DNA of 64,000 nt from Strongyloides papillosus (lineage: Eukaryota; Nematoda; Chromadorea; Rhabditida; Strongyloididae). The stretch is from contig SRSI01000079.1 of the NCBI GenBank assembly GCA_005656395.1, positions 2,294,001-2,358,000 of the forward strand, written 5' to 3'. Under the pieces are notes generated by a model. It was given only the letters and a program-made list of their open reading frames with translations, did no database searches and was not told the DNA's origin. Made by a program: the position numbers and the translations under genes. Positions 25,660 to 39,727 of the stretch are shown here, piece after piece; positions within the stretch are counted from its first letter, which is position 1; every line of letters starts with the position of its first letter.

Positions 25660-28606
25660 ATGAGTCAATTTGAGAAAGTTTTTTTTTCGGAACCGGAATT
25701 TTATCAAGAAAATGAAAAAAAATTACCTATTGAGGGAAAAAAGAATTATTTAATCACCTCAGCATTACCATACGTTAATAATGTCCCACATTTAGGAAAT
25801 ATCATTGGATGTGTTTTAAGTGGTGATGTTTATACAAGATTTTGTAATATTACAGGAATAAATTGCCTTTACATATCTGGAACTGATGAATACGGAACCG
25901 CCACAGAAGTTAAAGCTTTACAAGAAAAATTAACCCCATATGAAATTTGCTCAAAATACCATGAAATTCATAGAAAAATTTATGATTGGTTTAATATCAA
26001 ATTTGATAATTTTGGAAGGACATCAACTGAAATGCAAACTGAAGTTACACAGGATATTTTTAAGAAATTATATGATAATGGTTTTATTGAATCTCAAGAT
26101 GTTGATCAACTACATTGTTCATCCTGTAATATGTTTTTAGCTGACAGATATGTTAATGGAATTTGTCCATTATGTACCTATGATGATGCTAGAGGTGACC
26201 AATGTGACGGATGTGGAAAATTAATTAACGCTACTGAACTTAAAGAACCAAAATGTTTACTTTGTAAAGGGACCCCCTCTATTAAAAAATCAAAACATTT
26301 ATTCTTATGCTTAGATAAGTTGACCAAAGATGTTCACGATAATTTAGAAAACTCATTGAAAAATGAAGATAATCGTTGGAGTAGTAATGCTGTATCAATT
26401 GCTAAATCATGGTTGAAGACTGGTCTTGAGAAAAGATGTATTACAAGAGATTTAAAGTGGGGAGTCAAGGTACCCATTGAAGGATTTGAGGATAAAGTTT
26501 TCTATGTTTGGTTTGATGCTCCAATAGGATATATATCAATTACAAAACAATTACTTGGAGATGACTATCTCAAATGGTGGAAAAACTCTGAGAATGTGGA
26601 ATTACATCACTTCTTAGGGAAAGATAATGTTGCTTTCCATAGTATTATATTCCCAGCAACATTACTTGGAGCAAGGGATAATTATACTGTTGTGAAACAC
26701 ATAAGTGCCACTGAATATTTCAATTATGAGGACCAAAAGTTTTCGAAATCACGAGGTGTTGGTGTATTTGGCGACGCTGCCTCTGAAACAGGAATCCCAG
26801 CTGATGTTTGGAGATTTTACCTTTTGTACATGAGACCCGAATCTTCGGATACATATTTCTCATGGGATGACTTTGCAAATAAAATTAATTCGGAGCTTTT
26901 AAGTAATCTTGGAAATTTCTGCAATAGATCACTATCATTTATGGATAAAAATTACAATGGTATTGTCCCCAATATAAATTTAAATGAGGAAGATAAGGAA
27001 TTACTTGAGGGAGTAAGCAAAGACTTGGAGGAATATCATAAATACTTGACAGATGTAAAACTTCGTGATGGACTTCTTAAAATTCTTTCCATATCCAGAA
27101 GAGGTAATCAATATCTCCAAAACAATGCTCCATGGAAACTAATAAAAGGAGATGATAAAGAAAAAAGTAGGGCAGAAACTGTTATTGGAGTATCTGCAAA
27201 TTTGGTCTACCTTCTTTCGGTTGTTCTTTATCCATATATGCCCAAAGTGAGTGAAGAAATTAGGAAGCAATGCAATAAGACTGAATTAACAACTCTTCCA
27301 AAACATATGATCTGTGTTCTTAAACCTGGTCATAAAATCGGCACGGTAAGTTTTAAATTTACGATATGTTGTCTTGGAATTGTGTATATTGAAGTCATTT
27401 CACTAACGTAATAGTTATTTTCTCTGTAAGAGAATGATCAAAAAATGATGATTTCTCGAGAATTATTTAAACGATTTCAATACGGATCTACAAAGGCAAT
27501 TAATTAAAATTTTTTATTATTATATTTTTAATAATTTTTTTAAAATATTTTAGCCTGCAACTCTTTTTTCAAAGTTAGAAAGCAACGATATAGCTTTATT
27601 CAAATCCAAATTTGGGACATCATCGAAAGTAGAAACAACCAAGAAACCGAACGGTAAGAAAGAGAATCAACCGGTGAAAGAAAAGAAATCTCAGGATAAG
27701 AGTAAAAAAATGGAATCAAAAGTTGAGGTAACGAACTTTGTCTATCCAAAAGCTCAAGCAAATATCAAGAACATTGATAATGTTATGACTTCTCTTGAAG
27801 AATCAGTTGAGAAAGCTAGGCAGATATTCGAAAAAGAACAATTAGCTAAATTGGCTGGAGAAAAGAAGAAATTATCAACTGAAATCGAGAAATTACTAAA
27901 AGAGTTGAAAGAAGAAGAAATTAAAGGTGGTGTTAAGCAAATAGACGTTCCAATAAATGGACCCGAGACTGTTGAAGTTGTCAAAGAAAACAATACAAAG
28001 GAGGAAAAGGTAGTTGTTGAAAAGAAGAAGAAGGAAGCTACCACTACGAAGAGTGACAAAAAAGAAAAATCCAACAAAGGGAATAGTAAAGCTCCAGATG
28101 TTACTGACGATTCAATTGACATTGGAAGGTTAGATCTTAGAGTTGGAAGGATAATTGATTGTAAAAGGCATCCCGACGCTGATGCTCTTTATCTTGAAAC
28201 AATTGATTTGGGAGAGGAGAAGCCAAGAACAGTTATTTCTGGGTTGGTGAAATTTATTCCAATTGAGCAAATGCAAAACAGATTGGTAGTTTGTCTTTGT
28301 AACTTGAAACCAGCAAAGATGCGTGGTATTGAGTCTCAGGCAATGGTTATGTGTGCTTCAACACCAGAAAAAGTCGAGATTATGGAAGTTGATCCATCTT
28401 GTAAACCAGGTATGAGAATTACATGTGCAAATTACACCTCAAGACCTGATTCTGTTTTGAATCCTAAAAAGAAAATCTGGGAACAAGTTGCTCCAGACTT
28501 GAAAGTTAGTAGCGACGGAAAAGCCACGTACAAAGGAGAGTTACTTTTAGTTGACTCACAGACTCCTATGACTGCTCCAACTCTTAGAGATGTAAATATT
28601 AAATAA
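25660..28606 (+). CDS. MARS1: Cytoplasmic methionyl-tRNA synthetase with C-terminal EMAPII domain
   Basis: Exons 25660-27345 and 27554-28606 join in phase across a 208-nt intron, reading KIGT then PATLFSKLE, a stretch conserved in MetRS, and give 912 aa. The class I signature is PYVNNVPHLGNIIG (HIGH-like). Zinc knuckles follow (CSSC, CPLC, CDGC, CLLC). The KMSKS loop is KFSKS, and the anticodon-binding helical domain ends near residue 560. After a Lys/Glu-rich linker the last 170 residues form an EMAPII/AIMP1-type tRNA-binding OB domain (RLDLRVGRIIDCKRHPDADALY ... KPAKMRG). The enzyme charges tRNA-Met for initiation and elongation. The appended domain, as I recall, is also found on C. elegans MetRS. 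Confidence 0.95.
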
Positions 28607-28737
28607 TTATTATATTAATATATTACTCTTGTTAAATAATATATGTTATGTTTTTTTCTACTTTGTTTTTCTGAGTATCATTCTCCTGATATTGAACGTA
28701 ATTTTTCTTGTGTACTATCTTAAAACTATTTCAGAAA

Positions 28738-30144
28738 ATGGCAAAAAAAGATATCAAGAAAAAGAAGAAGTCTAAGGGTCAATTCAAGGATGAAAGATTT
28801 GATTCCATTGTATCTGACCCAAAGTTTAATGAGATGAAAGTTAGCGAGAAGAAACTGAAGGTTGATTCTCGATTTAAGTCAATGTTTACTGATAAGAAGT
28901 TTTCAACAAAAGCAGTATCAGACAAGTATGGAAGGAAACTAGACTTTCTGGATAACGCTGATGTAGAAAAGTACTATGATTTAAGTGACGAAGAAGATGA
29001 GTTACCTGAGATAAAGTTAGATTTAGCACGTGGTGATGGAAATTTGTCATCTTCAGACTCAGAGGATACTGATAATGAGGAAGATCATGTTGATGAGGTG
29101 GAGTTAGAAGATGGTGGTGATTGGCAGGATTATGATAAGGATGCTGATATGGTTGAATGGGAAAGTAAAAGACTAGCTATATGTAACATGGATTGGGATC
29201 GTGTAAAAATTGATGATTTATATGTTGTGTTAAACTCTTTTAAACCCTTAGATGGTAAAGTATTCAAAGTTGAAATATACTTATCAGATGTGGGAAATGA
29301 AAAAATCAAAGAAGAGGAAGAAAAGGGACCACAAATTGATAGAATCAAGAAAAACACAAAGTTAAGCGAAAGTGAAATTAATGAAGCTATCAGAGAGTAC
29401 CAGATAGGTCGCTTAAAATACTACTATGCTGTTGTTACCTGCGACAGTATCTCAACATCATCCACGATTTACGAGGCATGTGACGGAATTGAATTTGAAA
29501 ACACAGGATGTAGAATGGATCTTCGATTCATTCCCGATGATATGGAGTTTGATGAAGGACGATTGATAAAAAAAGTAACATGTGAAGAGATGATGAATAC
29601 GAAGTACAAGCCTAAAATTTTTGAAACAAAAGCTTTGTCTTCAAGTACAGCAAAGTTAACATGGGATGAAGTTGACCCGGATCGTGTTAAAACAATACGT
29701 GATGCCTTCAAAGAAGGTGCTAATTTAGATGCTTTTAGTAGTCTGATTGCTCCACCAAGTGATGAAAGTGAGAATGAATGTGATGATGTAAAGACATTTA
29801 CCAAGAATGATCAATCTCAAGATGATTTCGATGATGAAGAAAAAGACGTTAGTAAAGAAAAAAGCAAAACGAGCAAAAAGAATAAGAAGAAGAAAACAAG
29901 TAAAATATCGGAACTTCCGCTCGATGTGGATGACGAGAGGTTCTCTGCATTATATACTAATAGTGCTTTTGCTATTGATAAGACTTCTTCACTGTACAAA
30001 GGACAAGCTGCTGGTGATAAACAAGTTGAAATAAAAGTTAAGAAGAGACAATTACAGGAGAATGAGGATGATGAAGAAGATTTAATTAGAAATTTGAAGA
30101 AAAAGTCTGCTAAAATAAATGAGAATAAAAAGAAAAAACTTTAA
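28738..30144 (+). CDS. ESF1: Nucleolar pre-rRNA processing protein ESF1
   Basis: A single exon of 468 aa, counted from the ATG at 28738. TTTCAG ends three bases upstream of that ATG, a trans-splice-like acceptor, so the in-frame ATG at 28708 is probably not used. The N-terminus is Lys-rich and contains [13 protein letters not shown] repeats. An acidic region follows, then the RRM-like ESF1 core ([20 protein letters not shown] ... [20 protein letters not shown]). The C-terminus carries the NUC153 motif ([17 protein letters not shown]). ESF1 is needed for 18S rRNA maturation. It is shorter than the human protein. It lies 131 bp after MetRS on the same strand, a spacing typical of operons. Confidence 0.92.
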   Translation: MAKKDIKKKKKSKGQFKDERFDSIVSDPKFNEMKVSEKKLKVDSRFKSMFTDKKFSTKAVSDKYGRKLDFLDNADVEKYYDLSDEEDELPEIKLDLARGDGNLSSSDSEDTDNEEDHVDEVELEDGGDWQDYDKDADMVEWESKRLAICNMDWDRVKIDDLYVVLNSFKPLDGKVFKVEIYLSDVGNEKIKEEEEKGPQIDRIKKNTKLSESEINEAIREYQIGRLKYYYAVVTCDSISTSSTIYEACDGIEFENTGCRMDLRFIPDDMEFDEGRLIKKVTCEEMMNTKYKPKIFETKALSSSTAKLTWDEVDPDRVKTIRDAFKEGANLDAFSSLIAPPSDESENECDDVKTFTKNDQSQDDFDDEEKDVSKEKSKTSKKNKKKKTSKISELPLDVDDERFSALYTNSAFAIDKTSSLYKGQAAGDKQVEIKVKKRQLQENEDDEEDLIRNLKKKSAKINENKKKKL

Positions 30145-30218
30145 TTATTTCATGTACAATTTTTTAAATTTTTTTTCTTGTTGTTAAATTGTTTTTGTTA
30201 TATTTTGATAAAGTTATT

Positions 30219-31222
30219 TTAATATTCCATTGTTCCTTTGATGACAGTTTTAGCATAACCAGTCAAAAGGAGTCTATTATCATTAGAAAAGTTTATTTTA
30301 AATTGTGCTCCTCTATCAGGGTAACATTGGAATGCTGAAATATTGTTTTTAAAACTATTTTTATGGATTTAAAATTACCGTAGAATGGACCATTAATATT
30401 TAATCTGGCTCTATAATATGGAGCCAAAGCACACTGACTTGATCCAGTTGCGGGATCTTCATTAATACCAACCCATGGTGCAAAATATCTTGATACATAG
30501 TCAAATGGCTTCCCATCTTTATCAATAAATCCTTGTTCTTGAGAGTCGTCTGGTTTAATTGTTACAATTAATCCCTTAACAAAATCATTATTTGGGTGGA
30601 GTGTAAGCATTAATGAATAATTTGGTTTGATTGCTAACAATTGATCTTTATTGATATCCCCCTTCAATTCAACAATCAGTTTTTTACATTCAGCAGCATA
30701 ATAAACATTTCTTAGTGGTAATTCTCCAATAACACACTTAATTAATTGATATAATTCTGGTGGTGGATTTACTGTTTCTTTAAAAACATCTTCAGCATTT
30801 GTCCAATTTTCTGACAATACCTGAGTAATGTTATAAAGTGGGAAATTCATTATATAACTCTCCGATTCATTTCCCTTCTCGACTTCAAGATCCCCACTTA
30901 ATGTTTCAAAGATAATTTTCTTATTGACATTTCCTAACTCATTAAAAATAATATGAGATGTAGCCAATGTTGCATGACCACATAAAGGTACCTCAACTTT
31001 GGGTGTAAACCATCTTAAGTTAAATCTACCACTGTCTTGAAATGTCTTGTTATCTAATGGAATAGGAAATGCTGTCTCAGAAAGGTTGAATTCAGCAGCA
31101 ATTTTTTTGTAATAATTATCAGAATGTTTAGTATTTGAAATAATTACTGCTGCTTGATTTCCTGTAAATTTTTCATTTGTAAAAGCATCAACAATAAATA
31201 TTGGGGTAGAAGATTTATCCAT
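30219..31222 (-). CDS. PBLD: PhzF-family isomerase/epimerase-like protein
   Basis: Exons 31222-30379 and 30334-30219 on the minus strand join in phase across a 44-nt intron and encode 319 aa. Family motifs are present: FTGNQAAVI, NLSETAFP with the catalytic glutamate, PLCGHATLA, and EDPATGSSQCALAPY near the C-terminus. The second exon supplies the expected final strands (GAQFKINFSNDNRLLLTGYA), which an unspliced reading loses. PhzF proteins are diaminopimelate-epimerase-fold enzymes. Animal PBLD/MAWBP substrates are poorly defined, so the reaction is left open. Its 3' end converges with ESF1, leaving about 75 bp between stops. Confidence 0.93.
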
Positions 31223-31511
31223 TATTTAATTAAGATAAAAAATAATATACGTATATAGGTATAATACTATTTATGGAAAAGAAAAGTATATGAATGTGTA
31301 ATAACGTTTATAACTAAAAAAACAATCAATTATATTTGATAAATGTAAGATAAGATGCATTAATTATATAATAAAGGTTCTCATACAATAATAAAACACG
31401 TAATTTTAAATTTCTCCCGCAACTGTATGAGATGAACCTTCATTTTATTTACTTATTTTTTTAATATATGTAATATATACAGGAAAAATAGTTATTGTTA
31501 TTAAAAAATGT

Positions 31512-31830
31512 TTAACTTTTACTTTTGGGTCCATTTAATAATTTGCTAATTGGATCATTTTCGGAATCTTTTCCAATAATTGAATCTTCTAAAAATAATT
31601 AATTTGCTTAGTAATGTTAAAGAAAATAAATATATATAATTACCTTTAATTGGGTTACTTTCACCGTGTTCTATAGCAATAATTGGACTTCCAGAGATTG
31701 TTTTTCCTATCTCCAATAGAGGAATACTGTCATTTGTTATAAATTTTATTGGTAAAGAGAAAGTAAGAAAAATAATAATATGAAATATAATTAAAAGCCT
31801 TATCATATTTAGAAAAGATATTCCTGGCAA
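31512..31830 (-). CDS. Small secreted protein, unknown
   Basis: Exons 31830-31644 and 31588-31512 join in phase across a 55-nt intron, giving 87 aa, or 79 aa from the second ATG at 31806, which makes the better signal peptide (MIRLLIIFHIIIFLTFSLP). The mature part is short and polar, with related phrases ESNPIKEDS and ENDPISKLL, and ends in GPKSKS. There are no cysteines and no convincing dibasic cleavage sites. I recognise no family. A neuropeptide-like precursor is conceivable but unsupported. Confidence 0.5.
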
Positions 31831-32520
31831 TGAATATGTGAAAAAATTATCTTAACTTTGCTTTTCCTTTCTTAATATAATCACTGATCATGATCCCATG
31901 ACAATCAAAATATAACGAACGGTTTGTAAAATTATTTTGACAGTTAGATATAAAAAATCTTTTTCACAACATTTTTGTTAATTACAAAAATGTTTAATTA
32001 AACGTATTCTTGCTAACATTATGTTAAATAATGTTACTCCTTAACCAGCTGGTAAAGGTAATTGTCACTTTAATTTCCAACTCCTCTATGATGGAGCCTG
32101 GTCCGTCATTTACCTATAACTTGAAATAAACAAATGAAGTGGAAAAAATAATGGTGCCTGGTAGTCGGGTGCCTTCTTTTCCTAAATAATTTTTGGTAAC
32201 AAGTTTAATCAATTGGAACAATTTTCGGACAATGGCTCTAAATTATATTCTGCCTTTTAAATTAAAAAAATCATTTATCAAAATTAAGGTAAATGAATGA
32301 TAGTATAAAATTTATCTATTTATAAGAAAATAAAATTTCATGATTCATTGAATTTGTAAGGTGATTGTGTTGACTATGGTTAATTAAAATAATTTATATT
32401 TTTACTACACAGTAATATAATTTTTGTGCCAGGTAAATAAAATTATAAAAATACTGGATGATAAGAGAGTTAATTAATAAAATATTTTTATGGTACATTA
32501 ATTTTTAAATTTATTGATAT
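31831..32520. other. Interval with a GC-punctuated patch; no gene seen
   Basis: Most of this 690-bp gap is ordinary AT-rich DNA. Positions 32041-32200 stand out, with the palindrome ACCAGCTGGT, a direct repeat TGGAGCCTGGT / TGGTGCCTGGT 60 bases apart, complementary GGTAAA and TTTACC, and AATTTTTGG at 32188-32196, which matches an Sm-site consensus. No known RNA is recognised. Confidence 0.3.
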
Positions 32521-33912
32521 TTATAACAGTTTTTTAATGTCATCACTAATTAATATTTCTTTTTCATTTAAATATTTACTACTAGTTTGATGAACTTTAG
32601 AGGTATCATAAAAATAATTAACCATCATTCCTAAACTTTGTTGAATTCCTCTACCACTTGTATTACCTTTCCAATTAATTCGATAGATTTTAGCTCCATT
32701 TGATAGATGAAAATGAGCAACAGGATTTAGTGCAAAATTATTTTTTAATTCTTTACCATAATAAAGATACTTTACACAAGCATACATAAAAAATTTCTTT
32801 AATTTTTCATAACGTTCAATTGAATCTGACTCAATCTCTTCATGGATAACTTTTTTAACATTCTCCATATCAGATAGATCAAAACCAATTTCTTGTAAAA
32901 TTTTGTATGCTTTATCATCAAATAATTCAAAGTTACTATTACCATGAATTGATCTCAGAAGCCAATTTCTAAAACCAGGAATTGGAGATAATGTGCAATG
33001 TTCAACAATATTTGGCAACTCTTTTTCCAATTCTTTTACAACTGATTTAATTAATAAATTACCTAAATCAATTCCCTTAAGACCAGGTTGCAGAGATGAT
33101 ATTGAATAGTATATAGCTGTTCTTTTATCATTCTCATTCTTATCATTATAATCTTCAATACCATTAACGATCTCCTGTATATTGTTTGCAATTTTTTTCA
33201 TTAATGCTACATAAACAACAATTAATGGCTCATTTGGCATAGCACTATGAGAAAAAATATAACATCGTCTATTTGATGAAACTCTTCTCTCAATATCTAA
33301 TAATCCTTTTATGGGATGAACAGCTTCATTAGATGAGATTTTCTGTAATAATGATGCTGGAGAATTCCATGTAACTCTTTGTAATGATAAATTACTTAGT
33401 GAGAAAATATTGATCAATTTTTCTTTTAAAAAACTATCTAGTCTAACAAGATTGCTTAGATCACCACCTGACTGTTTTGACATTATTTTTATCATTCTAT
33501 TGATATCATTCCTCAAGTTACATATAAATTTAACACCATCAGAGATATTAGAAATCGCATGAAAAAGTTTCCCATACTCAGGAATTGAAGCTACATAAAT
33601 ATCTTTTATTGTATGGACATTACAAATTCTCTGGTAATTTTTTATCGCATTATTTAGTTTTTCATTATTTGAAGACATATTTTGTGTTAGAAATTTAAGT
33701 CCCTCAACTTTATCAAAATCTTCTGAGTTATTGTATGCTAACATAAAACTCTTTCCCTTACTTATTTTTTTATCCATTGAAAGTTCTTTATCTAAATTTA
33801 ACCATTCATTTGAGATTACCTGAATTATGGGATTTGAAGATGATGATAAAGGTGATAATTGATTAGTTATACGTTTTGAAAATACCAACAAATTACATTT
33901 TATAGGTAACAT
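32521..33912 (-). CDS. MLYCD: Malonyl-CoA decarboxylase
   Basis: A single exon of 463 aa, close to the usual length. Conserved blocks are VTWNSPASLLQKISSNEAVHP, RRCYIFSHSAMPNEPL, YYSISSLQPGLKGIDLGN, the HCTLSPIPGFRNWL block, and NPVAHFHLSNGAKIYRINW, which holds the catalytic histidine. The enzyme converts malonyl-CoA to acetyl-CoA and CO2, relieving inhibition of fatty-acid import into mitochondria. The basic, Ser-rich N-terminus (MLPIKCNLLVFSKRIT) fits mitochondrial targeting. The C-terminus ends KKLL, not the peroxisomal SKL of mammals. It is divergently arranged with TRMT5, with about 140 bp between starts that probably serves as a shared promoter. Confidence 0.95.
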   Translation of the reverse strand: MLPIKCNLLVFSKRITNQLSPLSSSSNPIIQVISNEWLNLDKELSMDKKISKGKSFMLAYNNSEDFDKVEGLKFLTQNMSSNNEKLNNAIKNYQRICNVHTIKDIYVASIPEYGKLFHAISNISDGVKFICNLRNDINRMIKIMSKQSGGDLSNLVRLDSFLKEKLINIFSLSNLSLQRVTWNSPASLLQKISSNEAVHPIKGLLDIERRVSSNRRCYIFSHSAMPNEPLIVVYVALMKKIANNIQEIVNGIEDYNDKNENDKRTAIYYSISSLQPGLKGIDLGNLLIKSVVKELEKELPNIVEHCTLSPIPGFRNWLLRSIHGNSNFELFDDKAYKILQEIGFDLSDMENVKKVIHEEIESDSIERYEKLKKFFMYACVKYLYYGKELKNNFALNPVAHFHLSNGAKIYRINWKGNTSGRGIQQSLGMMVNYFYDTSKVHQTSSKYLNEKEILISDDIKKLL

Positions 33913-34051
33913 ATTAAATTTTGTAACTAATTAGTGGTGTAATGAAGAATTAAGTAGGTAAACGTCATGAGGTTTGTAATGACGTTATAGTGTATGTATC
34001 AGAAAAAGGCCGTATACTTATTAACCTCCTTGGAAAACTGTATATATAGAA

Positions 34052-35501
34052 ATGAATTTCTCATTATTAAAATATTTTAAAAATATTATTGTTACCCATA
34101 GAAGATACTTGAAAATAAATATGATGGATCCATTAAAGCCACCAGAAATTGTCAGAGGTATGACAATTCTTGATAAGGAGAAATTTACGTAAGTTTTCAT
34201 TATTATTTTCATAAAAATGTGTCTATTATCAAGTATTTTTCTTTAGAAAAAATATAAATTTACCCACAATAGAAATTCCTTTAGCAAAAGTTAATAGAAT
34301 TATTGGATCTCAATATATTCGAAATTGTAGCATACCAACAATGAATAAAATTAAAGCAATAATGGATGATAAAGAGAATAAAACAAAATTACTTGTTCTT
34401 AATCCTGAAGACCTCAATGAAGATAAAATCTTGGAGACAATCAAACATTTAAGTGATATTGATACAACAATTTCAATGAGGTTATTTACTCTAAAATATG
34501 AAGATTATGATATAAAAAGACTAATAAAATCTGTACTACCAGAATCACTTGAATTTAGCGGTTACTCACAAATCGGTCATATAGCCCATTTTAATCTTCG
34601 CGAAGAGTTATTGCCCTACAAATATATTCTTGCTCAGATGATTCTTGATAAGGTTGGTTGGTGTAAGACTGTTGTTAATAAACTTGATACAATAACAACA
34701 GAATTTAGATTTTTTAATATGGAATTGTTAGGTGGTGAAGATAATTATATAGCAACAGTTGTGGAAGATAAAATAAAGTATAAAATGGATTTTTCAAAAG
34801 TTTTTTGGAACTCGAGACTCAGTAATGAACACAAAAGAATCGTTAATAAATTGGATAAAAATTCAGTTGTTTATGATGGATTTGCTGGGGTTGGACCTTT
34901 TGTACTCCCAGCCATTAAAAAAGGTGTTAAAAAAGTATTTGGGAATGACTTAAATCCAGAGAGTGTTAAATGGATGAAGGAAAATATTAAAATAAATAAA
35001 ATGGAAAGTAGCAATGTCAAAATATTCAACATGGATGGAGGTGATTTTTTCAAGAGTGTTGTAAAGGATGACTTATTATCATATAAAAATTGTTCGGATA
35101 AACCTTCTAATTGTCATATTATAATGAACCTCCCAGCAATTGCTGTCACATTTTTACCACACTTAAAAGGACTATTGGAAGGAGAAGATGAAGGAAGTTA
35201 TAATTTTGATATAATTGTTCATGTTCATTTATTTGTTAAGAGTTCAGTTGATGTACCATCTACATGGTTTCCTGAAGAAGCTTCACGAATAGTACGTTCA
35301 AATATTAATATACCGGACTTAGAATTTATTGATCTTCATAATGTTCGAAATGTTGCAGCACGTAAAGAGATGTTTTGTGCTTCCTTCAAATTACCTCACG
35401 ATTTTTTGTTTTCATCCCCAAAAATGGGTAGAAAAAGTAAAATTATTGAGGATATTTTATGTAATGAAGAGGTTGTTGATAAGAAAATAAAGTTATGTTA
35501 A
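34052..35501 (+). CDS. TRMT5: tRNA (guanine37-N1)-methyltransferase
   Basis: Exons 34052-34188 and 34247-35501 join in phase across a 58-nt intron, giving 463 aa. I chose the upstream ATG at 34052 because it adds a basic amphipathic leader (MNFSLLKYFKNIIVTHRRYL) suited to mitochondrial import. The ATG pair at 34121 would give a cytosolic or nuclear form, consistent with the dual location of this enzyme. The Rossmann core shows VYDGFAGVGPFVLPAIKKG, the acidic FGNDLNPESVKWMKEN and the catalytic NLPA. TRMT5 makes m1G37 next to the anticodon, preventing frameshifting. DMAC2L follows 130 bp downstream on the same strand. Confidence 0.94.
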
Positions 35502-35630
35502 GTTTTTTACTATAGTATATTGTAGATATTTGTTGTATTTATATTTCCTTTAAAAATTGTTTAATGTGTTAATTGTTAATTTTACTGTTTGAATCAGTCG
35601 TTAAATTATTTTTTTACCTAACAATTTTCG

Positions 35631-37296
<1,666 letters not shown>

Positions 37297-37945
37297 AAGA
37301 TAGGAGGATAAGAAAAGATTAACAATCATATCAATAGGTATAAAAATTAGGAATACTTTTTTAATAAAATTTATTATCTGTTAATCTGTTAAAAGAAAAA
37401 ATAAAGTTAATTTTATTATTTTATATTAAATTTTCTTTTATATAATAAGGATGATAAAGAAGTTATGGAGAAACAATTTTTATGATAAATATATAGAGTT
37501 TATCGTGATTTATAAAAGTTTGTTTTTATTTATACATCTTGTTACACTTTTTTTCTTATGCATCTACTAAATGAAGTCATTCAAATAAGAATCTTTTTTT
37601 ATCATATATATGTATTATTATTATGTTTGAAGGACTTTTTTTTAAACCTTATTTAGTTTTATTTATAGTAAATAAAAAATATTAACCAGTAATCATAAAA
37701 GTTATTTTGGTTTTTGTAAAGTTCTTTTTAAAGTAGAATGATACAAGAGAATGTAATTTATTTAAAATGCATTTTTTTTACTTGCATATTTAGGGAGGAG
37801 TTTTTGTGGGACGAATGAATTATATTGAAACTTTAGTTTATAAAATTTTTATTGTTTTTTAAGATGATAAAATATATAGTAGTTAAATTTTGTTACAGAT
37901 CTTTTAACTTTTTTTTTTTTAATATTGTGGTTTTTTTTATTCCAG
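37297..37945. other. AT-rich interval, nothing recognised
   Basis: About 650 bp between DMAC2L and the F-box-like gene. No coding frame stands out, apart from an extension of the downstream gene's frame that a trans-splice-like acceptor at 37939-37945 makes unlikely. Confidence 0.4.
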
Positions 37946-37956
37946 ATAACTGTATA

Positions 37957-39638
37957 ATGATGAAAGTAGTCAATGAATTTGAGAATATACTTAGAAATCC
38001 TACTTTAATAAAACATATTTTAAGTTATATAACATCTATTAATGATATCCTAAACCTTTCAATAGCAATTCCTATCTTATCTAAAACAATTGAAGAACTT
38101 AATTTTGAAGATTTAGAAATCCCAAATGACAAAAGTATTGTAATCAATTTTGTAGTAAGTTTTTTTCTCCCTTTTTTATTTTTTGAATAACAATTTAATT
38201 TTTAAAGACTTTAGAAAGAGTTATAATTAATCGTAGTGTAGTGAGATGTAACAAAGAATCAATTAGCAGGATATTATCTAGTAAATTAAATCATTGTATG
38301 CATTTGATACTTATATTTCCATCCTCATTCTTGGATGGAGTTAAAAAGTCTTACTTACACTACAAAGAGATAATAAAAACAATTTTTAATTCACTTCCGT
38401 ATATCCAAGTTTTAGAATTTGATTGCATTAAAATACAATCTATGCATTTAAAGTTATTTTGTGAGATAGAAGAAAATAAAACCATTAGAGAAATAGTATG
38501 GAGTGGAAATGAATATCAAAAAGAATATGGTGTTGAAGGTAAAACATGGTTTTTAAAATGTATCAATTTAGAATGTATCACTATCTTACCAATTGCAAGG
38601 AATGTCTTAACATTTCTGTACTATCTTAAGAAAGGCCTTGGTAATAGAAAATTAAAATATTTAAAGGTTCCCGAAGTTATATGGTATGATGAGATAGATA
38701 AAATTCAAACATGTGAAATGTTAGAATTTAGTATGGAAGTTTTTAATGGTATTATAACAACATTAAGTATTTATAATGAACCATCACAATTTTTAATAAA
38801 AAAAGTAATGAGAAATTTAAAATATACCTCATTAGATATTATATTTAGTAATGTTGAGGAATTATCATTTTTTATGAATTATTTTTCTTCCTGTAACATC
38901 TCTGAATTGGAATGTTTTAGAATTTTTATTGTTAATCCTATGTCATTACATTTTGGTGATTATCTTTCAAAATTATTTAGAAAAATTGGACAATCACCCA
39001 ATCTCGATAGTATAATGTTAAGTCAAGTTATGATGAAAGACACTGATGATGAATATGACACTGAGATACCATCATTAAAAAAGAAATTCAAAACAGTTTA
39101 TAAAGATTTAATAAAAGTTCTTCCTCAACAAATTAAAAATATAGAATTTAGAGGTGAAGGTGTAGATGGAGAAGATTTAATATTGCTGTCTAGAAAATTA
39201 CCTAATTTAGAGAGTCTAACAGTTGGAAAGTATACAGTCCTTCCGAAAAATATATTTGAGTATTTTACACAAATTAAAGAAATTAAATATTATTGTAATC
39301 ACACAAAATTTACCATTTTACCAGATACTTTAGAGATGGTGACATGTTGTTGTGCTTGTGATTATATAAATGATGATCAAGACCCAAGTGGAGAATTACT
39401 TTGTTGGTCACTAGGAATACTTGAAAAAAACTTCTCTAAATGTTTTTTTAAGCATGATATGGATACAGATGAAACGATAACATTTTACGGAAATTCATTT
39501 TTTAAACTTTATCAAAAAATCTTTTACGTTAACACAACTTTAGACTGGGTTATTGAGAAGATGTACAATGAAAATGGTAATAATGATAAGAAAAAAAATA
39601 ATAATTGGTGTGAATACATTTTCGGAAAATATGCTTAA
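37957..39638 (+). CDS. F-box/LRR-like protein
   Basis: Exons 37957-38154 and 38208-39638 join in phase 0 across a 53-nt intron, giving 542 aa. I start at 37957 because ATTCCAG, a trans-splice-like acceptor, ends at 37945, 11 bases upstream. The earlier in-frame ATG at 37852 precedes a hydrophobic stretch read from AT-rich leader. Residues about 10-45 (LIKHILSYITSINDILNLSIAIPILSK) resemble a degenerate F-box. The rest has irregular leucine-rich segments such as LPNLESLTVGKYTVLPKNIFEYFTQIKEI. F-box proteins recruit substrates to SCF ubiquitin ligases. Large divergent sets are common in nematodes. The exact subfamily is not clear. Confidence 0.7.
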
Positions 39639-39727
39639 AGTTCTATATACAAAAATTTATTTTCATTTTATTATTATTAAATAAAAGAAATGTCTAATTA
39701 GTAGTAAATATTTAAAATATACTGTAA

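Noticed and set aside
28708..28737. Upstream ATG adding ten residues to ESF1
   Set aside because: A TTTCAG acceptor lies between it and the ATG at 28738, and [11 protein letters not shown] is the more typical ESF1 start.
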